NCBI RefSeq assembly: GCF_024539815.1
Contig: NZ_JAHHIU010000159.1
Location: 1 to 32,282, forward strand
Direction of reading: 5' to 3'
Length of the DNA stretch: 32,282 nucleotides
Origin: Streptomyces hayashii
GTDB taxonomy: Bacteria; Actinomycetota; Actinomycetes; Streptomycetales; Streptomycetaceae
In this document: piece after piece, positions 9,186 to 16,291 of the stretch
Numbering within the stretch: position 1 is the first letter of the stretch
Layout: each line of letters starts with the position of its first letter
Translations under genes and position numbers: made by a program
The notes under the pieces: generated by a model
Databases searched by the model: none
What the model was told of the DNA's origin: nothing
What the model saw: only the letters and a program-made list of their open reading frames with translations

Positions 9186-9191
9186 ACTCTA
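9186..9191 (-). promoter_or_regulatory. Candidate -10 box (TAGAGT) for ung
   Basis: On the minus strand TAGAGT (TAnnnT) lies 8 bases before the GTG of ung. Transcription would start within a base or two of the start codon, which fits the lack of a ribosome-binding site. No convincing -35 is seen. Confidence 0.35.
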
Positions 9192-9310
9192 CTGGCTCGC
9201 ACGGACCCCCCGCATACGCGGGGAAGTCTCCACACGGGGCCGGCTCCCGGCCGCTACTCTTCCTGCGCGTCGAGAGCTGCGCGCCGGTCGAGCAGATCGC
9301 CCGGCAGCCC

Positions 9311-9346
9311 GCCGGGAAGGTCGCCGGGAAGCCCGCCGGGAAGGAG
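9311..9346. repeat. 12-bp tandem repeat x3 (GCCGGGAAGNNN)
   Basis: Three consecutive 12-base units begin at 9311, 9323 and 9335. Each starts GCCGGGAAG and differs only in its last three bases (GTC, CCC, GAG). The array ends in GGAGAAGAG just before a possible TTG start at 9354, so its last unit could double as a ribosome-binding site. Confidence 0.85.
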
Positions 9347-9353
9347 AAGAGCC

Positions 9354-9488
9354 TTGTTCCGTCCAGTGCGCCGGCCGCTCCGCCACGGTCGCCTCCCCGG
9401 CCGTCCCGCTTCGGCCACCGGCCCCGACCGGACCGACGACCTGCTGATCGGGCAGGCCGGCCGACCGGCGGGCGGGTGCCCGCCGTGA
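9354..9488 (+). CDS. Possible small basic protein, translationally coupled to the kinase
   Basis: A 44-codon open frame from TTG 9354, 8 bases after GGAG, ends in a TGA that overlaps the kinase GTG as GTGA (9485-9488). Such overlaps usually mark translational coupling. The product would be Arg/Pro-rich with a short acidic DDLL segment. It ends CPP, and I recognise no family. Third-position GC is high but a competing frame is similar, so codon bias does not settle it. It may instead be leader sequence. Confidence 0.22.
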   Translation: MFRPVRRPLRHGRLPGRPASATGPDRTDDLLIGQAGRPAGGCPP

Positions 9489-10477
9489 CCGCGGGCGCCG
9501 GTACGGGCGTGACCGGAGACGGCGTCCTCGCCGTCGACTCGGGCGGTTCCGGGCTGCGGGTCGCCCTGGGGACCACGGGCCGGGGCGCGTTGGGCCGGCG
9601 CTCGTCGCCGGGGCCCGTGCGCACCGGTGCGCGGGGCATCGACCCCGATGATCTGCTGGCCCGGCTGGCGCCCCTGGCCGGGGCGTTGGCGGCCGAAACC
9701 GGCGCTCCGCCGCCGACCACGGCCGTCGTGGGCGCAGCGGGGTTCAGCACGCTGGGCGACGCGCTGCGGGCCGAGCTCCCGGCCGCCCTGGCCCGGGAGT
9801 TCGGGGTCCGTACGACCGCGCTCGTCGCCGACGCAGTCACCTCCTATGTCGGTGCGCTCGGTGCGCGGCCCGGGGCCGTGGTGGCCGCGGGCACCGGTCT
9901 GATCGCGATCGGCACGGACCTGACGGCGTGGCAGCGGGCGGACGGCTGGGGGCATCTGCTGGGCGACTGCGGGAGCGGCGCCTGGATCGGGCGCGCCGGC
10001 CTGGAAGCCGCCCTGCGCGCCTACGACGGGCGTCCCGGCGGCTCGGTCGCGCTGCTGGCCCGGGCGAAGGAGCGGTTCGGCCCGCTCCCGGGGCTGCCGG
10101 GGCTGCTCTACCCGCGCTCCGACCGCCCGGCCGTCCTCGCCTCCTTCGCTCCGTGCGTGGCTTCCTGCGCCCAGGACGACCCGGTCGCCGCGGACCTCCT
10201 GCGCGCGGCGGCCCGGCACATGGCCGGGTCGGCCGCCGCGGTGTGCCCGTCTGCCGGAGAGCCTCTGATCGCCCTCACCGGGGGCCTGTTCGAGATCGGC
10301 GCGCCGCTCCTCGTCCCGTTGGAGGAGGAGCTGGCGAGAGCGCTGCCGCACGCCCGGCGCGCGCCTGCCGAGGGCGACCCGTTGGACGGCGCCCTGCGCA
10401 TCGCCGTGGCGCTGGCGACGGACACGTTCGCCTGGCCTTACGAGGACACGCTGTTGTCGGTGGCCCACCACCCGTAA
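9485..10477 (+). CDS. BadF/BadG/N-acetylglucosamine kinase-like ATPase
   Basis: About 330 residues of the ASKHA (sugar kinase/actin/Hsp70) fold, BadF/BcrA/NAGK branch. An ATP-phosphate loop lies near the N-terminus (V-L-A-V-D-S-G-G-S-G). A second phosphate motif is A-A-G-T-G-L-I-A-I-G, and the diagnostic W-G-H-L-L-G-D-C-G-S-G-A-W-I-G follows. The likely role is phosphorylation of an amino sugar such as N-acetylglucosamine in the cytoplasm, but a regulatory ATPase is possible. The start is uncertain: GTG 9485 is preferred for the GTGA overlap with a small upstream frame, with GTG 9476 or 9509 as alternatives. The frame is open back to 9095, but that stretch is antisense to ung and looks non-coding. 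No terminator follows closely. Confidence 0.82.
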   Translation: MTAGAGTGVTGDGVLAVDSGGSGLRVALGTTGRGALGRRSSPGPVRTGARGIDPDDLLARLAPLAGALAAETGAPPPTTAVVGAAGFSTLGDALRAELPAALAREFGVRTTALVADAVTSYVGALGARPGAVVAAGTGLIAIGTDLTAWQRADGWGHLLGDCGSGAWIGRAGLEAALRAYDGRPGGSVALLARAKERFGPLPGLPGLLYPRSDRPAVLASFAPCVASCAQDDPVAADLLRAAARHMAGSAAAVCPSAGEPLIALTGGLFEIGAPLLVPLEEELARALPHARRAPAEGDPLDGALRIAVALATDTFAWPYEDTLLSVAHHP

Positions 10478-10495
10478 TGCATCACGCGCAGGGAA

Positions 10496-10596
10496 CGTAC
10501 GTCACCCGACAAAAGGGGGATTACTCCCTCAGGGGTCAAGTCACCCGGAAAACACGCTGATCACTTCTGATCCGTACGTAACTCATCAGACAAAAG
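10496..10596 (+). promoter_or_regulatory. Repeated composite element CGTACGT...GACAAAAG
   Basis: In the AT-richer leader of the chelatase-like gene, CGTACGT (10496-10502) is followed 5 bases later by GACAAAAG (10508-10515). The pair recurs at 10573-10579 and 10589-10596 with a 9-base gap. CGTACG is self-complementary. The duplicated arrangement, 77 bp apart, looks like paired regulator sites for the gene at 10666. The binding factor is unknown. Confidence 0.45.
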
Positions 10597-10651
10597 CGGA
10601 CGGATACCGCTCACGTGCACCCTCCCCGAACAGGGGAGCCCAAGAAGCCAG

Positions 10652-10657
10652 TAACAT
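10652..10657 (+). promoter_or_regulatory. Candidate -10 box (TAACAT)
   Basis: TAACAT (TAnnnT) lies 8 bases before the ATG at 10666, with no Shine-Dalgarno between. This would give a leaderless or nearly leaderless mRNA. The -35 region is not convincing. Confidence 0.35.
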
Positions 10658-10665
10658 GCCACGCC

Positions 10666-11589
10666 ATGAGCTCCCCCACTGGGCCCGCGTCCGGCCTGCC
10701 AGTACGAATGCCGCGACCTCGCCAGCCCGGGCGGCACCGCCGACCCGAGCCTCTGGCGGCTCCCGAGGGCGCGCCGGCGCTCGTCCTCGCGGTACCGGGC
10801 CCGCCCGGCGCCGCCACCCGCGGCCTCGCCGAGGAGATCGTGAGCATCGCCCGCTCCGAGCTCCCCGGCCTCGACGCGCGCATCGGCTACCTCGACGGGG
10901 AGGACGCCCAGTTCCCCTCCATCCAGTCGGTGCTGGTGCACGCCGCCGACGAGCGCACGGCCCGCTTCGAGCAGGCTCGTGCCGCCGGTCTGGACGTCAA
11001 GGAGCCCGACGGCCCGGTCGCCGTGGTCGTGCCGCTGCTGGCCGGGCCCGACAGCGCGCTGCTGCGCCAGGTCCGCCAGGCCGTCATGGAGAGCCGCATC
11101 GCGGCCGAGCTGACCGACGTGCTCGGCCCGCACCCGCTGCTCGCCGAGGCGCTGCACGTGCGGCTGTCCGAGGCGGGTCTGGCCCGCGCGGACCGCGCCC
11201 GGCTGTTCACCGTGGCGACGGCCGCCGACGGGATCATCCTGGCCTCCGTGGGCGGCGACGAGGCCGTGCAGGCCGCCGGGATCACCGGCATGCTGCTGGC
11301 CGCGCGCCTCGCCGTGCCGGTCATGGCCGCGGCCCTCGACCAGGAGGGGTCCATCGCCTCCGTCGCGGAGCAGCTGCGTTCCTCCGGCTCGCAGCAGCTG
11401 GCGCTGGCGCCGTACCTGATCGGCCCGGAGATCGATGCCACGCTGATCGAGGAGGCGGCCAAGGAAGCCGGCTGCCCCGCCGCCGAGGCGCTCGGCCCGT
11501 ACCCGGCCATCGGCAAGCTCGCTCTGGGCAAGTACACGACCGCCCTCGGCATCGCGCCGCCGCAGCCGCAGGGCGCGCCGGTCCGTTGA
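10666..11589 (+). CDS. Sirohydrochlorin chelatase (CbiX)-like protein lacking the usual histidines
   Basis: About 307 residues. The body (from about residue 38) shows the two-half layout of CbiX/SirB-type chelatases: beta strands (L-V-L-A-V-P-G; V-A-V-V-V-P-L-L-A-G) alternating with helices, then LGPHPLLAEAL and a conserved C-terminal Y-P-A-I-G-K-L-A-L. Active class-II chelatases carry a metal-binding His just after the first strand (HGSR) and another after the second (L-x-x-G-x-H). Here these positions read P-G-P-P-G and A-G-P-D-S, so metal insertion is doubtful. The protein may be a porphyrin-binding or scaffold relative. The ATG at 10666 is chosen for the TAACAT box upstream; an in-frame ATG at 10615 is less likely. 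Confidence 0.7.
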   Translation: MSSPTGPASGLPVRMPRPRQPGRHRRPEPLAAPEGAPALVLAVPGPPGAATRGLAEEIVSIARSELPGLDARIGYLDGEDAQFPSIQSVLVHAADERTARFEQARAAGLDVKEPDGPVAVVVPLLAGPDSALLRQVRQAVMESRIAAELTDVLGPHPLLAEALHVRLSEAGLARADRARLFTVATAADGIILASVGGDEAVQAAGITGMLLAARLAVPVMAAALDQEGSIASVAEQLRSSGSQQLALAPYLIGPEIDATLIEEAAKEAGCPAAEALGPYPAIGKLALGKYTTALGIAPPQPQGAPVR

Positions 11590-11611
11590 AACAGCCGTTA
11601 GGACGCCATCG

Positions 11612-11655
11612 GACGCGTAGGGCCCGCTCCGGGCGAGGAGCGGGCCCTACGCGTC
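11612..11655. terminator. Perfect 19-bp hairpin, bidirectional terminator
   Basis: Arms 11612-11630 and 11637-11655 pair perfectly over 19 bases around the loop GGGCGA. It lies between the convergent chelatase-like gene (+) and lactonase gene (-), beginning 22 bases after the former's stop, and should terminate both. Confidence 0.87.
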
Positions 11656-11729
11656 TGTGAACCGGCGGTCGCGCCCTTCGGCGCCGGCCGGCGGTGGTTC
11701 GCGTGCGTGTCGGCAGCGGCTGCCGGAGC

Positions 11730-12770
11730 TCAGCCGAGGACGACGCAGGACGCCGCGGGGACCGCGATGGAACCGCCGCGCCGGGGCACGCCGGTCGACG
11801 GGTCCAGACCGAACCAGGTGACGTCGCCGGAGCGCTCGTTCGCGACGTAGAGGAAGCCGCCGGACTCGGCGACGGCCCGGGGCCAGCGCCCGGCGCAGGG
11901 CACCGTGCCGACCAGCCGCAGCGCCTCCCCGTCGCCCTCCACGGCGAACACCGAGAGGACGTCCTCGCCGCGGGTCGCCGTCCACACGAACCGGCCGTCG
12001 GGCGAGACGACGACGCCGGAGGGGTAGGCGTCCCCGGCCGGCGCGCCGGGCAGTACCGCGGCCTCGGCCAGGGGCTTCAGGGAGCCCTCCGCGGCGTCCC
12101 AGCGGCACACGGTCACGGTCGGGGTGAGTTCGTTGACGACGTAGGCGTACCGGCCCTCGGGGTGGAAGGCCAGGTGGCGCGGGCCGGAGCCGGGGCGCAG
12201 CGCGTGCTCGCGGTGCAGGACGGGGCTTCCGTCGCGCAGGGCGCACACCCGCACCGAGTCCGTCCCGAGATCCACGCTGACCGCCCAGCGACCGCTCGGG
12301 TCGGGCTGCACCTGGTGGGCGTGCGGCCCCTGCTGGCGCCGCGTGTGGGGGCCGGACCCGGAGTGCCGCAGAACGCCGGAGGCGACCCGGGCGAGGGCGC
12401 CGTCCGCGCGGACGGGCACGGCGGTGACGCTGCCCGAGCCGTAGTTGGCGGTGAGGACGTGACCGTCGAACACGCTGAGGTGGGTGGGGCCGCTGCCGTT
12501 CACCGGCACCGGCGCGCCCGCGGGCTCCGGTACGTCGCCGGTGACCCGGTAGGCGGCCACCGCGCCGTCCGGGGTCTCGCTGACCGCGTACAGCGTCTCC
12601 CCGTTGGCGGACAGGGTCAGGTAGGAAGGGTCGGGGACGCCGTTCACCCTGCTCAGGACGGTCAGCGCCCCATTGGTCGGATCCACGGCGGCGGCCACGA
12701 TCCCGGGCCCTCCCGCCGCTGTGAACGAGCCGATGAACGCGCGCCGTCGCCTTCCGCCGAGGTCTGCCAC
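11730..12770 (-). CDS. Lactonase family protein (6-phosphogluconolactonase YbhE-type beta-propeller)
   Basis: 346 residues forming a predicted seven-bladed beta-propeller of the lactonase family (Pgl/YbhE type). Marker segments are F-I-G-S-F-T near the N-terminus, G-P-T-H-L-S-V, Q-G-P-H-A-H-Q-V in the middle, D-L-G-T-D-S-V, G-P-R-H-L-A-F-H-P and V-A-N-E-R-S-G-D-V near the end. No signal peptide is seen, so it is probably cytoplasmic. It may hydrolyse 6-phosphogluconolactone or another sugar lactone; the family also contains members without tested activity. The start is GTG, preceded by a strong GGAGGGG (minus strand of 12777-12783) 6 bases away. It is separated from the FUSC gene by 121 bases that contain its own candidate promoter. 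Confidence 0.88.
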   Translation of the reverse strand: MADLGGRRRRAFIGSFTAAGGPGIVAAAVDPTNGALTVLSRVNGVPDPSYLTLSANGETLYAVSETPDGAVAAYRVTGDVPEPAGAPVPVNGSGPTHLSVFDGHVLTANYGSGSVTAVPVRADGALARVASGVLRHSGSGPHTRRQQGPHAHQVQPDPSGRWAVSVDLGTDSVRVCALRDGSPVLHREHALRPGSGPRHLAFHPEGRYAYVVNELTPTVTVCRWDAAEGSLKPLAEAAVLPGAPAGDAYPSGVVVSPDGRFVWTATRGEDVLSVFAVEGDGEALRLVGTVPCAGRWPRAVAESGGFLYVANERSGDVTWFGLDPSTGVPRRGGSIAVPAASCVVLG

Positions 12771-12823
12771 CGCTGTCCCCTCCCGGGTCGCCGCTGCCGC
12801 TGCTGACGCTGCTGCTCGGGGTG

Positions 12824-12851
12824 ACGGTAGCAGTCGATCAGCAGCGGTCTA
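12824..12851 (-). promoter_or_regulatory. Candidate promoter for the lactonase gene
   Basis: On the minus strand, TAGACC (12851-12846) and TACCGT (12829-12824) are 16 bases apart, a fair fit to the principal sigma factor consensus. The -35 lies inside the 10-bp palindrome GGTCTAGACC (12846-12855), which could be an operator. The predicted leader is about 45-50 bases and contains the strong ribosome-binding site. Confidence 0.35.
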
Positions 12852-12891
12852 GACCAGGCACGCTCGCCCGTCCGCCCCCGGTCCGGGACGC

Positions 12892-14523
12892 TCAGGCCCC
12901 GACGGGGGCGCGGCCCGAGCCGCGAAGGGGCCCGGCGAGTTCGAGGAGCGCCTGTTCCAGGGCGTGCAGATGCGCCAGCACCGGCTCGGCGGGCGCGCTG
13001 TGCGATGCGGGAGTGGCCCCCACCGGGCTGTGTCCGCCGCCGGTCGAGGGGGCGGTGAGCGCCTCGACCGCGGTCTCCACCCGCCGGCAGGCGGCGACGA
13101 GCCGGGCGTCGTGCGAGGCCTCCGGGTCCGCGGCGACCGCGGCCAGCCCCCGCATCTCCCGGGCGCAGTCGTCGAGCAGCGCGAGCACGTGCCGCGCCCG
13201 CCCCTTGCGCGCCCGCAGCGGGCTGAGCGGATGCACGAGCGGGGCCAGCGACATGCGGACCCGCGCGAGGATCTGCTCCAGCTCGGCCACCCGCAGTGCC
13301 GGGTCCGCCGTCGGCGAGCCGGCGAGCCGCGCCGCGGCCTCGGCGGTGCAGACGTGCACGCAGCGCAGCGCGCGCTCCACCCAGGCGTCCGTCACGGAGT
13401 GCGTCGTGACCGGGAGCACCAGCAGCACCGCCAGCACTGCGCCCAGGGCTCCCACGGCCGTCTCCGCCGCCCGCAGGGCGAGCAGGGCGGGGTCGAGCAG
13501 GCCGAGCAGGCCGTACAGCGCGCTCGCCATGACGGTGACGGAGAGCATCATCCAGGTGTAGGAGACCGCGGCCGTGTAGAAGATGCCGAAGACGGCGACG
13601 GCGACGACCGCGGCGGACGCCACCGGCTCCCCGTGCAGGGGCACGGCCACCACGAGCCCCAGGGCGATCCCGAGGACCGTTCCCAGGAACCGCCGGAAGC
13701 CGCGGACCAGCGTCTCGCCGCGTGAGGCGGTGTTCACGAACACCCACCAGGTCGCTCCCACGGCCCAGTACCAGCGCTGGTCGGAGAGTGCCTGTCCGAC
13801 CATGAGGGCGAGCCCCGCGCCCACGGTGGCCTGCACGGCCTGCCGGGTCGTGATGCGGGCGAGCCCGGTTCCGCCGGCCGGCGGGACGAGGACGGCGGCC
13901 GGCGCCGGTGAGCGCCGCTCGTAGCACCACGCCCCGAACCGCACCGCCGACGACGCCGCCAACGAGAGCGCCACGGCCGCGTAGAGCTCCGGCAGCCGGG
14001 CCGGGACGGTGTGCAGGAACTGCGCGGCGAAGAAGGTCATGAAGGCGAACACGCCGAGCGAGTGACCGCGCGGACCCCACCGGCGTGCGTAGCCTCCCGC
14101 GCCGACCACGGCGAGGAAGGCGAGGTCGCGGGCGACGGGGACGTCGTGCAGGAAGGCCGCGAGAGTGAGCACCGGCAGCCCGACGACGGGCAGCAGCGCG
14201 GTCGTCACGGCCTGCCCGCGCACCGTCGCGTCGGTCACCGTGAACAGCGCGAGCAGCGCGGCCAGCCCACCGGTGACGGCCGCCGCCGGAGTGTGTCCGG
14301 CCGCTCCGCACAGCGCGACGGCCGACCCGATGCCGAGCACGGCCCGGGTCGCGAACCTCAGTCGCACCCGCCCCGGATCCGGTGCCGTGAACGCCCTCTT
14401 CAGCAAGCTGCCCCGCCCTTTCCCCACCCTGATGCGCCTACGCGTCCCCGCGTCCTGCGACACGACCTGCGAAACGACATGAGAAAGGCGCCGCGGAGTC
14501 CGCAGCGCCATCGACCCCACCAT
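12892..14523 (-). CDS. FUSC family integral membrane protein (aromatic-acid/efflux-type)
   Basis: Up to 543 residues. Two hydrophobic blocks (about 58-205 and 235-375) each hold several membrane spans. Between and after them are cytoplasmic segments with R-x-x-x-Q-A at the second block and G-E-T-L-V-R-G-F-R-R-F-L-G-T, typical of FUSC/YccS-type proteins. The C-terminal 160 residues are soluble, helical and rich in Ala, Arg and Leu. Family members are thought to export aromatic acids or similar compounds, but the substrate here is unknown. The start is ambiguous: ATG 14523, ATG 14511, GTG 14427 or TTG 14406. The last fits conserved relatives best (L-K-R-A-F-T-A-P-D-P-G-R) and has an AAAGGG upstream. 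Confidence 0.82.
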   Translation of the reverse strand: MVGSMALRTPRRLSHVVSQVVSQDAGTRRRIRVGKGRGSLLKRAFTAPDPGRVRLRFATRAVLGIGSAVALCGAAGHTPAAAVTGGLAALLALFTVTDATVRGQAVTTALLPVVGLPVLTLAAFLHDVPVARDLAFLAVVGAGGYARRWGPRGHSLGVFAFMTFFAAQFLHTVPARLPELYAAVALSLAASSAVRFGAWCYERRSPAPAAVLVPPAGGTGLARITTRQAVQATVGAGLALMVGQALSDQRWYWAVGATWWVFVNTASRGETLVRGFRRFLGTVLGIALGLVVAVPLHGEPVASAAVVAVAVFGIFYTAAVSYTWMMLSVTVMASALYGLLGLLDPALLALRAAETAVGALGAVLAVLLVLPVTTHSVTDAWVERALRCVHVCTAEAAARLAGSPTADPALRVAELEQILARVRMSLAPLVHPLSPLRARKGRARHVLALLDDCAREMRGLAAVAADPEASHDARLVAACRRVETAVEALTAPSTGGGHSPVGATPASHSAPAEPVLAHLHALEQALLELAGPLRGSGRAPVGA

Positions 14524-14753
14524 CTCAGCATCTGACGGGCGAGTGGTTCAACCGGAGCCGAAGAGACTGTGCCAACGGCCCAGTCCCTCCTCTTCCTGCG
14601 CGGCCGACGGCCGGCCAACGGCCCACCGGACCCCGGCCGTCGCGCCTGCGCCCCGATCGGCTCGTTCCGCCCTGCCGGCCGCCCAACCCCCTCGACCGCC
14701 TCGGCCCCTCGATCGCCATGGCCCGCTCGCACCTCGCCGGGGCGTTGGTACTG

Positions 14754-14771
14754 TCGCGCTGATCAGCGCGA
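14754..14771. promoter_or_regulatory. 18-bp perfect palindrome upstream of the Lrp/AsnC gene
   Basis: TCGCGCTGATCAGCGCGA is fully self-complementary and ends 25 bases before the regulator's ATG. A TACTGT -10-like box (14749-14754) just precedes it, so the palindrome would cover the transcription start. Lrp/AsnC proteins commonly autoregulate, making this a good operator candidate. Confidence 0.55.
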
Positions 14772-14796
14772 GCGAGCGAGGGGACAGGGCGACGAC

Positions 14797-15273
14797 ATGG
14801 CCGTGGACGAGCTGGACACCCGCATCCTGCGTCTGCTGCTGGAGCAGCCGCGCACCAGCGTGCGCGAGTACGCCCGTGTCCTCGGCATCGCGCGCGGCAC
14901 CCTGCAGGCCCGCCTCGACCGGCTGGAGCGCGACGGCGTGATCACCGGCACGGGACCGTCGCTCTCCCCCGCCGCGCTGGGCCACCCGGTGCTCGCGTTC
15001 GTGCACATCGAGGTCACTCAGGGCCGCCTCGACGACGTGGGCGACGCGCTGGCCTCGGTGCCGGAGATCGTCGAGGCGTTCTCCATCACCGGCGGCGGCG
15101 ACCTCGTCACCCGGGTCGTGGCCCGCGACAACGAGCACCTGGAGGACGTGATCCAGAAGCTCATCGGTCTGCCCGGCGTGGTGCGCACCCGCACCGAGGT
15201 CGCGCTGCGCGAGCGCGTGCCGCACCGGCTGTTGCCCCTGGTGGAGTCGATCGGGCGGGCAGCCGCGAAATAG
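14797..15273 (+). CDS. Lrp/AsnC family transcriptional regulator
   Basis: 158 residues with the standard Lrp/AsnC layout. An N-terminal winged HTH covers about residues 4-52 (L-D-T-R-I-L-R-L-L-L-E-Q through L-E-R-D-G-V-I). A C-terminal RAM-type effector domain starts after a short linker, with V-L-A-F-V-H-I-E-V, the G-G-G-D-L-V-T-R-V-V ligand-pocket strand and L-P-G-V-V-R-T-R-T-E. It probably senses an amino acid or related ligand. The ATG is preceded by AGGGG/GGACAGGG. It is divergent from the FUSC gene, which it might control; the 18-bp palindrome in front of it supports autoregulation. I am sure of the family but not of the ligand. Confidence 0.93.
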   Translation: MAVDELDTRILRLLLEQPRTSVREYARVLGIARGTLQARLDRLERDGVITGTGPSLSPAALGHPVLAFVHIEVTQGRLDDVGDALASVPEIVEAFSITGGGDLVTRVVARDNEHLEDVIQKLIGLPGVVRTRTEVALRERVPHRLLPLVESIGRAAAK

Positions 15274-15423
15274 CGTCCCTCGGCGCACCTTCCGCTCCCG
15301 CCGCCACCGTCGACGCCTCGACGTCGCCCTCCGGCGCCGGCGCGGCGGTCGGGGAGCGGGCGGTGGACACCGCGCGCGGAGCGACCCGCGTGCGCTGACG
15401 CCTTCAGGACGGATGCACGGGCG

Positions 15424-16233
15424 CTACGAGCGGCGTCGGGGCTTTCCGCCGCCGGTGCCGCGCCGGCTCCCGCCGCCCTTCGTCCCGCCGCTCTTGCCCC
15501 CGCCGCCCTTCGTCCCGCCGCTGCGGTTACGGGCCCCGGCGGCCGTGCCGCGACGCGGGGCGCCGCCCGGCTGCGGCTTACGGCGCTCGTCCTTCTTCTG
15601 CTCCGCGGCGGGGGTCTGCTGGGCGCGGCCCCGCGTGCTGTTGACCGTACGGCCCCGGACGATGCCGATGAAGTCCTCGACCAGGTCGGTGGTCGCGTCC
15701 TGCGGCCAGGAGAGGGCGATCTCCGACTGCGGGGCGTCGACGAGTGTGCGGTAGGTCAGGTCGCGGCGGTGGTGCAGGCGGGCCAGGGACTGGGGGACGA
15801 CCAGGACGCCGATGCCGGCCGCGACCAGCTCGATCGCGTCCTCGGTGGTCGCCGGGCGCTCGAAGGCGGGCTCGCCGGGGGGCTGCTCCCAGCCGACGAC
15901 GTCGTCGAGGGGGTGCAGGACCACCTCGTCGGCGAGGTCGTCCAGGGTGATCTCCTCGGCCGCGGTGATCACATGGTCCTTGGGGACCACGACGACCGTC
16001 GTCTCGGTGTACAGGGGGATGGCGCTGTACACGGCGCGGTCGACGGGGAGGCGCACGAACGCCGCGTCGGCGGCGCCCTCGCGCAGAAGGCCGTCGGCCT
16101 CGGCCGGAGACGTCTGCAGGAGGACGAGACGGATGTCGGGCAGCCGCTCCGCCCAGATCCGGGCCCATTTGGCGGGCGTCACTCCGGGGACGTACGCGAG
16201 CCGGAACGAGGGGGTGTCCGCGGAGTCGGTCAT
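15424..16233 (-). CDS. LysR-type effector-domain protein without HTH, basic Gly/Lys/Arg tail
   Basis: 269 residues. Residues about 10-200 match the LysR substrate-binding fold (F-R-L-A-Y-V-P-G-V, then D-A-A-F-V-R-L-P, T-T-V-V-V-V-P-K-D-H, G-I-G-V-L-V-V-P-Q-S). The N-terminal HTH of LysR regulators is absent. The last 65 residues are low complexity and strongly basic, with a repeated S-G-G-T-K-G-G-G and an R-R-R-S end, and could bind nucleic acid non-specifically. It is divergent from the DUF5997 gene with a 58-base shared spacer. TAACCT lies 6 bases before the ATG, so the mRNA may be leaderless. The function is unknown; a ligand-sensing partner of the DUF5997 protein is one possibility. Confidence 0.82.
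   Translation of the reverse strand: MTDSADTPSFRLAYVPGVTPAKWARIWAERLPDIRLVLLQTSPAEADGLLREGAADAAFVRLPVDRAVYSAIPLYTETTVVVVPKDHVITAAEEITLDDLADEVVLHPLDDVVGWEQPPGEPAFERPATTEDAIELVAAGIGVLVVPQSLARLHHRRDLTYRTLVDAPQSEIALSWPQDATTDLVEDFIGIVRGRTVNSTRGRAQQTPAAEQKKDERRKPQPGGAPRRGTAAGARNRSGGTKGGGGKSGGTKGGGSRRGTGGGKPRRRS
15471..15522. repeat. Direct repeat, 22 identical bases with a 30-base period
   Basis: Positions 15471-15492 and 15501-15522 are identical, separated by 8 bases. The period is 30 bases, or ten codons, so the duplication is in frame. It produces the repeated S-G-G-T-K-G-G-G in the basic tail of the LysR effector-domain protein. Confidence 0.9.
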
Positions 16234-16239
16234 CCCGCC

Positions 16240-16245
16240 AGGTTA
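16240..16245 (-). promoter_or_regulatory. Candidate -10 box (TAACCT) of the LysR-effector gene
   Basis: On the minus strand TAACCT (TAnnnT) lies 6 bases before the ATG at 16233. This spacing puts the transcription start at or next to the start codon. Confidence 0.4.
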
Positions 16246-16278
16246 CCGGCTGTGGTCGGGGCTCTCCGCCGCGGCCGA

Positions 16279-16284
16279 TACCCT
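16279..16284 (+). promoter_or_regulatory. Candidate -10 box (TACCCT) of the DUF5997 gene
   Basis: TACCCT (TAnnnT) lies 7 bases before the ATG at 16292, with no Shine-Dalgarno between, as expected for a leaderless actinobacterial mRNA. It faces the TAACCT box of the divergent gene across about 33 bases. Confidence 0.42.
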
Positions 16285-16291
16285 GGACTGC

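Larger units (their letters stand above)
9178..9484. other. 307-bp divergent spacer between ung and the kinase gene
   Basis: This spacer holds the ung promoter region, a 12-bp tandem repeat (9311-9346) and a possible small open frame (9354-9488). The kinase reading frame stays open through it from an ATG at 9095, but that extension would overlap ung antisense and lacks kinase motifs. Nothing else recognisable was seen. Confidence 0.6.

Noticed and set aside
9095..9484. Extending the kinase start to ATG 9095
   Set aside because: This would overlap ung antisense and adds a Pro/Arg/Ser-rich segment without kinase features before the phosphate loop.
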